Positions 1 to 5,624 of a stretch of 6,454 nt of DNA are shown here, piece after piece. Below the pieces are notes generated by a model that did no database searches, had not been told where the DNA came from, and saw nothing but the letters and a program-made list of their open reading frames with translations. The position numbers and the translations under genes are program-made. The stretch lies in contig PKYX01000242.1 in assembly GCA_003132825.1 (NCBI GenBank), positions 658 to 7,111 on the forward strand, written 5' to 3'. The first letter of the stretch is position 1; each line of letters opens with the position of its first letter. The stretch is from Acidobacteriaceae bacterium. Its GTDB lineage: Bacteria > Acidobacteriota > Terriglobia > Terriglobales > Acidobacteriaceae.

Positions 1-137
1 TCGATCAAGGTAGGCGAGTCAGGGTAGGAATCTACATCCGAGGAGCTACCTGCTCCGGAGGGAGCGCGCACCGCTGCCGAGGTCTGGTTGAGATCGGGCA
101 AATCTTTGTCGCGCCGGGCTCGGTCGTCCTCTCCCAT
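1..137 (-). CDS. N-terminus of unidentified protein, truncated by window edge
   Basis: An open frame starts at an ATG (positions 135-137) and stays open for 45 codons to the left edge. The residues begin MGEDDRARRDKDLPDLNQ and end near DVDSYPDSPTLI. A TAA lies in frame seven codons upstream of the ATG, so the protein cannot start much earlier. The visible part is hydrophilic, acidic and Ser/Pro/Asp-rich. It has no signal peptide or membrane helix and reads like a disordered N-terminal leader. The Shine-Dalgarno is weak: only an AAGAAG-like stretch about 13 nt upstream. A good promoter facing this gene sits at 248-276, which supports transcription. Acidobacterial regulatory proteins such as Ser/Thr kinases often begin with leaders like this, but no domain is visible here, so no function is assigned. 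Confidence 0.5.
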   Translation of the reverse strand, partial: MGEDDRARRDKDLPDLNQTSAAVRAPSGAGSSSDVDSYPDSPTLI

Positions 138-521
138 AGTGTTTGTTTTGGCTTCTTAGGATCGGACCTCCCTACGTCGCAGGTCCCGTTCGCCACCAAA
201 AATGGCCTCGAAAGCGCAGAACGGGCCAGCGGGCGCGAGGTTGAGAAAGTATATAACGAGACTAAGGCGGTGTCAGCGAGGTTCTGTTGCGGCAGGATTT
301 CGCTAGCGGACGCGGAAAAACCTTGGCGTGGAGCCTCTCCTCGAGTAGGAAAGCGGGGCGGCGCTGCGCCGGATTGCGCAGTCATCGTCGCCGGCGAGCT
401 CTACCGAACCTTCTAGGACCGAGCGGGAAACGACGTTGGAGGAGGCCCCCCCGGGACGGATTTCCGTAGCGTGGCCTTCAAGTTCACGGGAGGGTTCCTT
501 CCGAAAAGTATTGCCTAGAAG
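138..521. other. Intergenic region, 384 bp
   Basis: This stretch lies between the start of the left-edge gene and the stop of the YXWGXW-type gene; both are on minus. It contains the promoter at 248-276. In the putative leader there is a 6-bp inverted repeat, GGACCT at 164-169 and AGGTCC at 181-186, with an 11-nt loop. There are also short palindromes at 388-397 and 456-467. Open frames here are Arg/Pro/Ser-rich and show no recognisable protein. No T-tract terminator for the upstream YXWGXW-type gene is visible. Confidence 0.5.
248..276 (-). promoter_or_regulatory. Sigma70-like promoter for the left-edge gene
   Basis: Read on the minus strand, a -35 box CTGACA (271-276, 5/6 to TTGACA) is separated by exactly 17 bp from a -10 box TATACT (248-253, 5/6 to TATAAT). 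Transcription would begin near 241 and run leftward, giving a leader of about 100 nt before the ATG at 137. This is the best promoter match found in the window. The call rests on consensus matching only. Confidence 0.5.
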
Positions 522-839
522 CTAGTGATGATCGTGGTCTTCATGGTCCCAGTGGCCCTCGTGCAACCGCCAGCCTTGCCGATAGTGGTCATAGTGCGGG
601 TGATTCCAGTAGGCTCCAGCGTAGGGCGGTTGAACCCAGTGACCTCCGACCCAGGCATAGTGACCCCGGTTCGGTGACCAGTAGCCTTCCACATAGGAGT
701 ACCCCGGGCCGGGAGCGTTGCCGCGCCTTTCGTAGCGAAGTGCTGGTGGCGGGCTCCCGATATAAAGGGACACTTGCGCGAAGGTGGGGACGGTGAAGGC
801 CGCCGTCAACAGCAGCCCGTATAGCCATTTCGATCTCAT
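522..839 (-). CDS. Secreted YXWGXW-type protein with His-rich tail
   Basis: This encodes 105 residues. The start is the ATG at 837-839. It is preceded by GGGAG (846-850) with a 6-nt spacer, and it opens straight into a Sec signal peptide, MRSKWLYGLLLTAAFTVPTFA, probably cut before QVSL. A longer in-frame start at 1073 would put a non-protein-like leader in front of the signal peptide and was rejected. The mature part has Trp/Gly/Tyr motifs of the YXWGXW type: EGYW (51-54), YAWVGGHW (61-68), AYW (76-78) and EGHW (94-97). It ends HWDHEDHDHH. Eleven of the last 46 residues are His, so metal binding is plausible. Proteins of this type are exported, short and of unknown biochemical role. It lies 26 bp downstream of the 57-residue membrane protein and could be co-transcribed with it. 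Confidence 0.85.
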   Translation of the reverse strand: MRSKWLYGLLLTAAFTVPTFAQVSLYIGSPPPALRYERRGNAPGPGYSYVEGYWSPNRGHYAWVGGHWVQPPYAGAYWNHPHYDHYRQGWRLHEGHWDHEDHDHH

Positions 840-845
840 GCTTCT

Positions 846-850
846 CTCCC
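846..850 (-). promoter_or_regulatory. RBS deciding the YXWGXW-type gene start
   Basis: On the minus strand GGGAG within AAAGGGAGAGAAGC ends 6 nt before the ATG at 839. It fixes the signal-peptide start and argues against the long upstream start at 1073. Confidence 0.7.
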
Positions 851-865
851 TTTTGAAGTTGCCGC

Positions 866-1039
866 TTAGAGTGCCGAATCCTTTTGGCGAGTGGCTTTGA
901 CACCCGTCAGTATTCCGACTCCCCCCAAGACCATGCCGCCGACAACGATCCAGTGCACGGGCACATGCACCGGGACGGCACCATAAATCAGCCGAACCAA
1001 CCCCATGATGAAGCCGGTGATGTAGGTGATGAACCACAC
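866..1039 (-). CDS. Small two-helix membrane protein, hypothetical
   Basis: A 57-residue frame starts at GTG (1037-1039) and stops at TAA (866-868). It begins MWFITYITGFIMGLVRLIYG and continues with HWIVVGGMVLGGVGILTGVK, giving two strongly hydrophobic segments at about residues 2-22 and 29-48. It ends in a charged tail, RQKDSAL. This is the hydropathy expected of a small inner-membrane protein, whereas the overlapping longer frames on both strands are not protein-like. The start is uncertain: TAA directly precedes the GTG and no good Shine-Dalgarno is visible. An ATG at 1071-1073 with an AAGG upstream is in another frame, so a single-base indel joining the two cannot be excluded. It sits 26 bp upstream of the YXWGXW-type gene on the same strand. 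No family was recognised. Confidence 0.45.
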   Translation of the reverse strand: MWFITYITGFIMGLVRLIYGAVPVHVPVHWIVVGGMVLGGVGILTGVKATRQKDSAL

Positions 1040-1206
1040 TTATTGAGGGTATCGACCGAATCGCCGCCTGCATTACCTTCGCTTCCCAAGAGTGTCCCGG
1101 GAGCGAAGAACAATGTGCCGAGTCAACGCCACCCGGACAGGGCTAAGCAGCCCGGTTCTGCTTTTCTTTCTTATGTTTGTGGGCCCTGTTCCGGCTTGGA
1201 ACTCAT

Positions 1207-1235
1207 GTCTTGACGGCTTCCCGGACTATCAAGAC
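1207..1235 (-). other. Inverted repeat over the BON gene stop codon
   Basis: GTCTTGA at 1207-1213 and TCAAGAC at 1229-1235 form a perfect 7-bp stem with a 15-nt loop. The loop holds a possible 3-bp inner pairing (CGG/CCG). The stem covers the TGA stop of the BON gene. There is no T-tract on its downstream (minus) side, so it is not a canonical intrinsic terminator. It may be a transcript-end stabiliser or chance. Confidence 0.3.
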
Positions 1236-2077
1236 TGCGCTGGGTCAGGCGCGACCAGGCTATTCACGACCTTCCGAACACCTTCAACCGATTGCGCTGT
1301 CTTTTCCGCCAGCAGCTTTTCGGCGCGGGAAGAAACGTTTCCACTCAGCGTGACCGTTCCCTGGTCGGCGTGAATCTGCACGGTCTTCAGTGAGATGGCG
1401 TTTGTGGCGTACAACTCAAACTCGACCCGGTGCGCAAGTTTCTCGTCTGTGCTCTCCGGGGTGGTTTCCGCATTGGTGGCGACCAGATGATCCGTGACCC
1501 CCTGTACTCCGGCCACGTGCCACGCGATCTGCTCGGCCGCAGATCTCTCGTTCGCGGTCTGGACAGTTCCGCTCAGGGTCACCGTTCGGTCCTTCACGTC
1601 CGTCGTGATCGGTTTCGCGGCCAGGTCGGTATTTTGCGAGAGACCCTCGCTCACCATCGTCCTGATCTCGAGATCCGCTACGCGATCGCCGAGGCGTTCG
1701 GTTTCAAGGTTGCGCGACGTCGAAGGATTGATCCCTAGATTGTTGTGCACTTCTTTGACGCCCGAGGTATCTTGCACGATGGCCCCCGCCACCGCCTTGA
1801 TTTGTTCCGACGGTACTTCACCATCCAGGCTGACTTGCCCTTGGGTGGTCTTGACTTGGATGTCGAACGGCGACAACTGTTTCGACAGCACCAACGCGGT
1901 TCGCACCTTGGATGTTATAGTCGCATCTTCGGTCGATTCTTTGACCAGGTGGAATGCGTTCTGCACCGAGACGTTTCTGGTGAAAATGTAATACCCGGCC
2001 CCCAGAACCACGACCAGCAGAACGAGCGTGGGCAGCAACCTTCCGGAACCTCTGCGACTATTTTGTGGGTTATTCAC
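1229..2077 (-). CDS. Membrane-anchored protein with three BON domains
   Basis: This encodes 282 residues from a GTG at 2075-2077, with a strong GGAGG (2083-2087) 5 nt upstream. A short basic N-terminus is followed by one membrane helix (about residues 14-33, LLPTLVLLVVVLGAGYYIF). Three BON domains follow, at about 51-116, 133-200 and 212-277. Each has the conserved charged helix, then a strand-turn-strand with a central Gly: GQVSLDGEV (80-88), RTVTLSGTV (164-172), GTVTLSGNV (240-248). Each then ends in a GVxxVxNxL-like strand: GVKEVHNNL, GVQGVTDHL, GVRKVVNSL. BON domains are lipid- or envelope-associated modules found in OsmY-type periplasmic proteins and in secretins. The single anchor suggests the repeats sit in the periplasm. 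A role in envelope stress is an inference; no catalytic residues are seen. Confidence 0.9.
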   Translation of the reverse strand: MNNPQNSRRGSGRLLPTLVLLVVVLGAGYYIFTRNVSVQNAFHLVKESTEDATITSKVRTALVLSKQLSPFDIQVKTTQGQVSLDGEVPSEQIKAVAGAIVQDTSGVKEVHNNLGINPSTSRNLETERLGDRVADLEIRTMVSEGLSQNTDLAAKPITTDVKDRTVTLSGTVQTANERSAAEQIAWHVAGVQGVTDHLVATNAETTPESTDEKLAHRVEFELYATNAISLKTVQIHADQGTVTLSGNVSSRAEKLLAEKTAQSVEGVRKVVNSLVAPDPAQS

Positions 2078-2432
2078 TGTTTCCTCCCCGCCACTCCCAA
2101 CATCCAGGCCCGACGTTTTGGGGCCCGACGCGCTCGAAGTGCTCTTCTAATTCGTTCCCGGGCACCCGGGAGGCCAATGGCGCCTGACCGGCGGCCAGCT
2201 GGGCCGAGCAGATCTAAAGGCTCGTTTTCAGATGGCATAGTACGGCGCAAGAAGACTCCCAGACTGCCCATAATTGCTCACGTTTCGAATTATTTGCCAA
2301 CGACACAACCTGGCCGCGAAGTTAGCGGGAACGATGCCTAAGTTCACAATCCGCTCCCTCCCCGAAGGTGAGCGGTCTTGACCAGTCAGCCCAGGGCCGG
2401 GTTGATACCATCACAACTTGGAGAATCAGCCT
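2078..2432. other. Divergent intergenic region upstream of the BON gene
   Basis: About 355 bp separate the BON gene (minus) from the small plus-strand membrane protein. It presumably carries promoters for both. The only box noted is a minus-strand TTGGCA (5/6 to the -35 consensus) at about 2294-2299, without a convincing -10 at the right distance. A 65-codon minus frame spans much of it and overlaps the BON start by 4 nt (GTGA), but its Arg-rich composition does not look real. Confidence 0.4.
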
Positions 2433-2633
2433 TTGGGAGTCTTCCTGGCCACGCTGGTGATTTTGACGCTCGGGAGCATTGCCCTGCCGCGGTTTGGATT
2501 GGCCGATAGAATCTGGCCCGCTCAGCCCTTCCTTGTGACCATCTGGTTCGCGGCGGCCTTGGCCATTGGTGTGCGGCTGATCTTGTCCCGCTTCGCCGCG
2601 ATTGAAACATCCAGGTTCGAGGATTCGGTCTGA
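2418..2633 (+). CDS. Small two-helix membrane protein, hypothetical
   Basis: This is a frame of at most 71 residues ending at TGA 2631-2633. TGA at 2403-2405 closes it upstream, and no ATG is available. The first possible start is TTG at 2418. A second TTG at 2433 fits better because GGAG (2420-2423) lies 9 nt before it, giving 66 residues. Two hydrophobic segments are clear: LGVFLATLVILTLGSIAL, and FLVTIWFAAALAIGVRLIL after a short polar link with PRFGLADR. The tail is charged (RFAAIETSRFEDSV). This hydropathy supports a true small membrane protein better than the hydrophilic frames on the opposite strand. It resembles unnamed short membrane proteins, and no family was recognised. It stands alone between two long intergenic stretches. 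Confidence 0.45.
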   Translation: MENQPLGVFLATLVILTLGSIALPRFGLADRIWPAQPFLVTIWFAAALAIGVRLILSRFAAIETSRFEDSV

Positions 2634-3123
2634 CATGTCCGTCACCCGGCACATGCCAGACGATTCACCCGGCCCGAGCGGGAGCGCTTGTCCAGGATAC
2701 GCGCGCGGCGTGTGGCCACCGCTGCTTTCTTCCTTTTGCGCCGATCCGTCGCCCACCAACCCTCGACACTCTGATTGCAGTGTGCCGGGCTGCGTTTGTC
2801 GATGTCACAGCCGTCGTAGTTCACCGGCGATCCGGAAGTTGGAGCCGGTACCGTAACGCCCCGAGCGACGCCCACGCCATAGCCCGGAGGACGTCAAACC
2901 TTCAAGAAAACGCGGGGGCCTCTCGGAGATGCTGGGGCGAATGGGAAGTAATCGTGACCGCACTAGAGTTCCGCGGTAAGCCTGACCGGGCGACCTTGAT
3001 GGATTTTGCTTTTGGGCTGGGGCGCTCGAACTCTAACCGCCTAGCGACCGAGGACTGGCGCGGACATTTTTCCGACGTGGACGTTTTTGGAAGTCGTGAT
3101 CAATCGGGCCTCGAAGCTGGGGA
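2634..3123. other. Intergenic region, 490 bp, nothing recognised
   Basis: This is the longest gene-free stretch in the window, between the small plus-strand membrane protein and the 3' end of the tRNA. Open frames on both strands are rich in Arg, Ser and Pro and have no hydrophobic or domain-like pattern. No T-tract terminator follows the tRNA on the minus strand. I looked for hallmarks of SRP RNA, tmRNA and RNase P RNA and saw none. A degraded gene cannot be excluded by eye. Confidence 0.4.
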
Positions 3124-3213
3124 TGGCGGAGAGAGAGGGATTCGAACCCCCGATACGGTTTCCCGTATTCCAGTTTTCAAGACTGGCGCCTTCAACCACT
3201 CGGCCATCTCTCC
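3124..3213 (-). tRNA. tRNA-Ser(UGA)
   Basis: On the minus strand the gene folds as a class II tRNA of 87 nt plus encoded CCA (3124-3126). The 7-bp acceptor stem is perfect: GGAGAGA at 3207-3213 pairs with TCTCTCC at 3128-3134, with G as discriminator (3127). The D arm has GCCGAGTGGTTGAAGGC. The anticodon stem CCAGT/ACTGG encloses the loop CTTGAAA, giving anticodon TGA for UCN serine codons. The long variable arm, ATACGG GAAA CCGTAT, is the serine identity feature. The T loop is TTCGAAT. Plus-strand frames crossing this gene translate into a well-known false protein and are not genes. Confidence 0.97.
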
Positions 3214-3264
3214 GGCGACTACAGTTTTACTACAGTCCGCCGGTTTCTCAAGGAGCGGCGCGCG

Positions 3265-3293
3265 ATTACTTGCCTTGATTCATTTGGTTTCAA
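3265..3293 (-). promoter_or_regulatory. Candidate promoter of tRNA-Ser
   Basis: On the minus strand a -35 box TTGAAA (3288-3293, 5/6) is followed after 17 bp by AGTAAT (3265-3270, 4/6), placing the transcript start about 45 nt before the mature tRNA. A second candidate closer in is TTGAGA (3246-3251, 5/6), 16 bp, TAAAAC (3224-3229, 4/6). It would leave only a few nt of leader. Which one is used cannot be told from the sequence. Confidence 0.35.
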
Positions 3294-3496
3294 AGGGCTC
3301 ATTTCACCGCGCAGGCCCTTCAAGCTGGACCGTTCTCACCGCTACCACTCGTTTTTGAAAGCTCTTACCGTCGCGGTCGAAGCCTGCCGGTCGGAAGCAG
3401 TGGCTCTCATTACGGCAGTGATTGTGGTCCGCTTTGTGCTCCGGGTTCCTGGGCTTTTTCGTTCTTTGGTTTGCGATCTCGTGTATCTTGGGCAAC

Positions 3497-3500
3497 GAGG
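3497..3500 (+). promoter_or_regulatory. RBS deciding the DUF1080 gene start
   Basis: GAGG ends 9 nt before the ATG at 3510 and supports that start over the ATG at 3471, which would add 13 residues in front of the signal peptide. Confidence 0.6.
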
Positions 3501-3509
3501 TATCTGCCG

Positions 3510-4277
3510 ATGAGAACAATCTTCTCAGTACTGGCGCTGGCCCTTTGCCTTGCGCAGCTTTCGATCGCGCAAGTGGATCCCCGCTGGAAGCCAAACGATC
3601 CGGACCGTCCGTTGCCCCCGGTCATTGAGCCTGGAACGGCGAGCACAGAGGATGCGCCGGGACGCCCTCCGTCGGATGCCGTTCGGTTGTTCGACGGCAA
3701 GGATCTTACGCAGTGGGCGGGCGCAGACGGCCAGCCAGCGAAGTGGACAGTAGCGAACGGCTACATCGAAGTGGTTCCCCATAGCGGCTACATCCATACG
3801 CGCCAGCCCTTCGGCGACTGCCAATTGCATGTGGAGTTCGCAGAGCCCGTGCCTCCGGTTGGCGAGAGCCAGGGACGCGGCAACAGCGGCGTGTTTTTGA
3901 TGGGACTCTACGAAATTCAGGTGCTGGATTCGTATCAGAACAAAACCTACGCCGACGGCCAGGCCTCGGGCGTGTATGGGCAATTCCCCCCGCAGGTGAA
4001 TGCTTCCTTGCCGCCAGGACATTGGCAGAGGTATGACATCATTTTTCATGGTCCGCGTTTTGACCAAGATGGCAAGCTGCTGCGCCCGGCGCGTGTAACC
4101 GTCCTGCATAATGGAGTTCTGGTGCAGGACAATGTGGAACTGTCGGGCCCCACCGAACACCACCAGCGCCCTCCCTACAAGGCGACGCCCGACAAGTTGC
4201 CTCTGAGTCTGCAGGATCACGGCAACCCGGTGCGCTTCCGGAATATTTGGATCCGTGAACTGGGCGAGGGACAGTAG
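3510..4277 (+). CDS. Secreted DUF1080 / 3-keto-disaccharide hydrolase family protein
   Basis: This encodes 255 residues from the ATG at 3510. A Sec signal peptide, MRTIFSVLALALCLAQLSIA, is followed by a Pro-rich linker (about 22-56) and one DUF1080 domain (PF06439, about 57-251). Family marks are LFDGKDLTQW (60-69) at the domain start, GNSGVFLMGLYEIQVLDSY (125-143) in the core, GHWQRYDI (170-177), and the closing LQDHGNPVRFRNIWIREL (234-251). The fold is a concanavalin-type beta-sandwich related to laminarinase-like domains. Characterised family members act on 3-keto-glycosides or 3-keto-disaccharides; the substrate of this one is unknown. It is complete and of ordinary length for a single-domain member. 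It converges on the Gfo/Idh/MocA oxidoreductase with 4 bp between stops, a pairing that fits a shared 3-keto-sugar pathway. Confidence 0.9.
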   Translation: MRTIFSVLALALCLAQLSIAQVDPRWKPNDPDRPLPPVIEPGTASTEDAPGRPPSDAVRLFDGKDLTQWAGADGQPAKWTVANGYIEVVPHSGYIHTRQPFGDCQLHVEFAEPVPPVGESQGRGNSGVFLMGLYEIQVLDSYQNKTYADGQASGVYGQFPPQVNASLPPGHWQRYDIIFHGPRFDQDGKLLRPARVTVLHNGVLVQDNVELSGPTEHHQRPPYKATPDKLPLSLQDHGNPVRFRNIWIRELGEGQ

Positions 4278-4281
4278 AGAC

Positions 4282-5451
4282 TCAAGCAGTCTTCGTCGGC
4301 CAGGCACTCTGGCCACCGTGGTGGTAAGCCAGGTTGCCGAAGTGGCCGGCACGCGCGGCGGCGACTCCGGCTTCGACCGGCGCGTTCGGCTCTTTACGCG
4401 TCTTAATACACTCAAAAAAATTCTCCATATGGGTGATGGTCCCATCGCGGAAGCTGTGTTCGGTCAGAACCGGATTTTGCCCACTTGGCACACCCTCGCG
4501 ATAAACGGCGAAGCCGCTGCGATCAATCTTCAAGGTTGCTTCGGTCCCGCGGAACTCAAGGCCGCCGTCGTCGATCGAGGAATTCATCATGCCCTCGTAC
4601 ACCACATCAAACCCGGGGTAGCGGAAGGCCGCCTGGATGGTGTCGGGACAATCCCACTCGTCAAAAACGTATTTGTCCGCGAGCATCTGCGCCTCACGTG
4701 CCTGGTCAGATTTCATGGCCCAGTGCACCACGTCGATCCAGTGGGTGAATAAATCGGTCATCGCGCCGCCGCCAAAATTCCAGAACCACCGCCAATGGTT
4801 AAATTTTTCCTCGCTGAATGGCTGATCCGGCGCGGATCCAAGCCAAAGTTTCCAGTCGAGCGCCTGTGCGTCAACGGGTTTGGGCACCCAGTTCCGGTGG
4901 TAGTTCTGCCACCAATATGTTCTCACCTGCACCACCCGCCCGAGACTGCCTCCCTGAATCATATCGACGGCATCCCTGAAATGAGTCCAACTGCGCTGCT
5001 GCATGCCACACTGCAAAATCTGTTTACTGGAACGAACTGCGCGGGTGAGTGTGGCGCCTTCCTCGATGGTGTGGGTGACCGGCTTTTCGAGGTAGACATC
5101 TTTGCCCGCCGCCAAGGCATCGACTGCCATGCGAACGTGCCAGTGGTCCGGGGACGCGATGAGCAACGCATCGATGTCCTGATCGAGCACTTCGTGATAA
5201 TCCAGGTGAGTCGTCGCGACACCGTTGGACCTTTCCTTGACGGCATCGCGGTGCGGCCCATATACGTCGCTCACGGCCACGATCTGGTAGGGGCCGATTT
5301 TGTCAGCCGCATCGAGCAGGTTCCGCATCCGGCCCCCGGCTCCAATGAGGCCGAGGCGAATCGTATCGTTTGCGCCCAGCACCCTGGTTGCGGCCAGCGC
5401 GGTCATTCCGCTTGCAATGAGGAAACTCCGGCGATTCAGCATAGTTGGCAC
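4282..5451 (-). CDS. Tat-exported Gfo/Idh/MocA family oxidoreductase
   Basis: This encodes 389 residues. GTG at 5449-5451 has an AAGGA about 5 nt upstream; an in-frame ATG at 5442 is the alternative, removing three residues. The N-terminus is Tat-like: NRRSFL (6-11), then a hydrophobic stretch and an ALA-type region before ANDTIRL. The Rossmann NAD(P)-binding loop is GLIGAGGRM (34-42). Other family marks are SPDHWH (100-105), the active-site EKP (122-124), and GGGAMTDLFTHWIDVVHW (227-244), with D233, H237 and D240 as likely catalytic or substrate residues. The family oxidises or reduces sugars and inositols with NAD(P), often at C3. Tat export of a folded, cofactor-loaded enzyme is known for related glucose-fructose oxidoreductase. 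The substrate cannot be read from sequence. The DUF1080 neighbour points to glycoside or 3-keto-sugar chemistry. Confidence 0.92.
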   Translation of the reverse strand: MPTMLNRRSFLIASGMTALAATRVLGANDTIRLGLIGAGGRMRNLLDAADKIGPYQIVAVSDVYGPHRDAVKERSNGVATTHLDYHEVLDQDIDALLIASPDHWHVRMAVDALAAGKDVYLEKPVTHTIEEGATLTRAVRSSKQILQCGMQQRSWTHFRDAVDMIQGGSLGRVVQVRTYWWQNYHRNWVPKPVDAQALDWKLWLGSAPDQPFSEEKFNHWRWFWNFGGGAMTDLFTHWIDVVHWAMKSDQAREAQMLADKYVFDEWDCPDTIQAAFRYPGFDVVYEGMMNSSIDDGGLEFRGTEATLKIDRSGFAVYREGVPSGQNPVLTEHSFRDGTITHMENFFECIKTRKEPNAPVEAGVAAARAGHFGNLAYHHGGQSAWPTKTA

Positions 5452-5475
5452 CCCGATCCTTGTGCTTTGCCTGGG

Positions 5476-5481
5476 AGTATA
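5476..5481 (-). promoter_or_regulatory. Candidate -10 box for the oxidoreductase gene
   Basis: On the minus strand TATACT (5/6 to TATAAT) lies about 25 bp upstream of the GTG at 5451, leaving a short leader that includes the AAGGA ribosome site. The -35 region 17 bp upstream matches only 3/6, so the promoter would need an activator or is weak. Confidence 0.3.
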
Positions 5482-5613
5482 CGCGTCCGTTTCGGATCTA
5501 GCATCGCGGTGAGCTGGCGCAGGAATGGTTCGAGGGCCTGACTTGCGCGAACCAAATGAAGGAGAGCATCCTAAACAGGTGCGCCGTCGGCGAGAGTTGG
5601 CCGCGGCAGCCTA

Positions 5614-5618
5614 GGAGG
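5614..5618 (+). promoter_or_regulatory. RBS deciding the dienelactone hydrolase start
   Basis: GGAGG ends 6 nt before the ATG at 5625. It is the strongest plus-strand Shine-Dalgarno in the window and rejects the longer in-frame start at 5556, whose extra 23 residues do not look like family sequence. Confidence 0.75.
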
Positions 5619-5624
5619 GCTCGA

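Larger units (their letters stand above)
3214..3509. other. Divergent intergenic region, tRNA and DUF1080 gene
   Basis: About 296 bp separate the tRNA (minus) from the DUF1080 gene (plus). It holds the tRNA promoter candidates at 3224-3293 and the Shine-Dalgarno at 3497-3500. No convincing plus-strand promoter was found. The part just upstream of the start is T-rich. No protein-like frame is present. Confidence 0.4.

Noticed and set aside
32..385. 117-residue minus frame
   Set aside because: It is in a different frame from the left-edge gene, spans the promoter, and has a Pro/Arg/Ser composition typical of non-coding GC-rich DNA.
522..1073. Long form of the YXWGXW-type gene starting at 1073 (183 residues)
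   Set aside because: The extra 78 residues are a low-complexity shadow of the 57-residue membrane protein frame. The signal peptide and Shine-Dalgarno both place the start at 839.
1130..1180. Possible terminator: GGGCT/AGCCC hairpin followed by a T-rich stretch on plus
   Set aside because: The 5-bp stem is short, the T-rich part starts several nt later, and no plus-strand gene ends there. On minus there is no T-tract.
2074..2271. 65-residue minus frame overlapping the BON start by GTGA, suggesting translational coupling
   Set aside because: Its composition is Arg-rich with no domain or helix pattern, and the BON gene has its own strong Shine-Dalgarno. Coupling is possible but unsupported.
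2322..2759. 145-residue minus frame opposite the small membrane protein
   Set aside because: It is hydrophilic and Gly/Gln/Arg/Ser-rich with no domain. The plus-strand frame has the coherent two-helix pattern.
2642..2875. 77-residue minus frame with a basic RRKRKK stretch
   Set aside because: No Shine-Dalgarno, no recognisable fold and mixed third-position bases. There is not enough to call a gene.
3100..3213. tRNA 3' end as a phage or island attachment site
   Set aside because: No direct repeat of the tRNA 3' end was seen elsewhere in the window and no integrase is present.
2780..3358. Plus-strand frames (also 3087-3278) reading GIRTPDTVSRIPVFKTGAF and REGFEPPIRFPVFQFSRLAP
   Set aside because: These are translations of the reverse strand of tRNA-Ser(UGA), a well-known false protein in databases.
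3525..4445. 306-residue minus frame across the DUF1080 gene
   Set aside because: It is antisense to a well-supported DUF1080 domain and has no domain of its own.
4795..5541. 248-residue plus frame across the oxidoreductase gene
   Set aside because: It is antisense to the Rossmann domain of the Gfo/Idh/MocA gene, a mirror of its codon structure.
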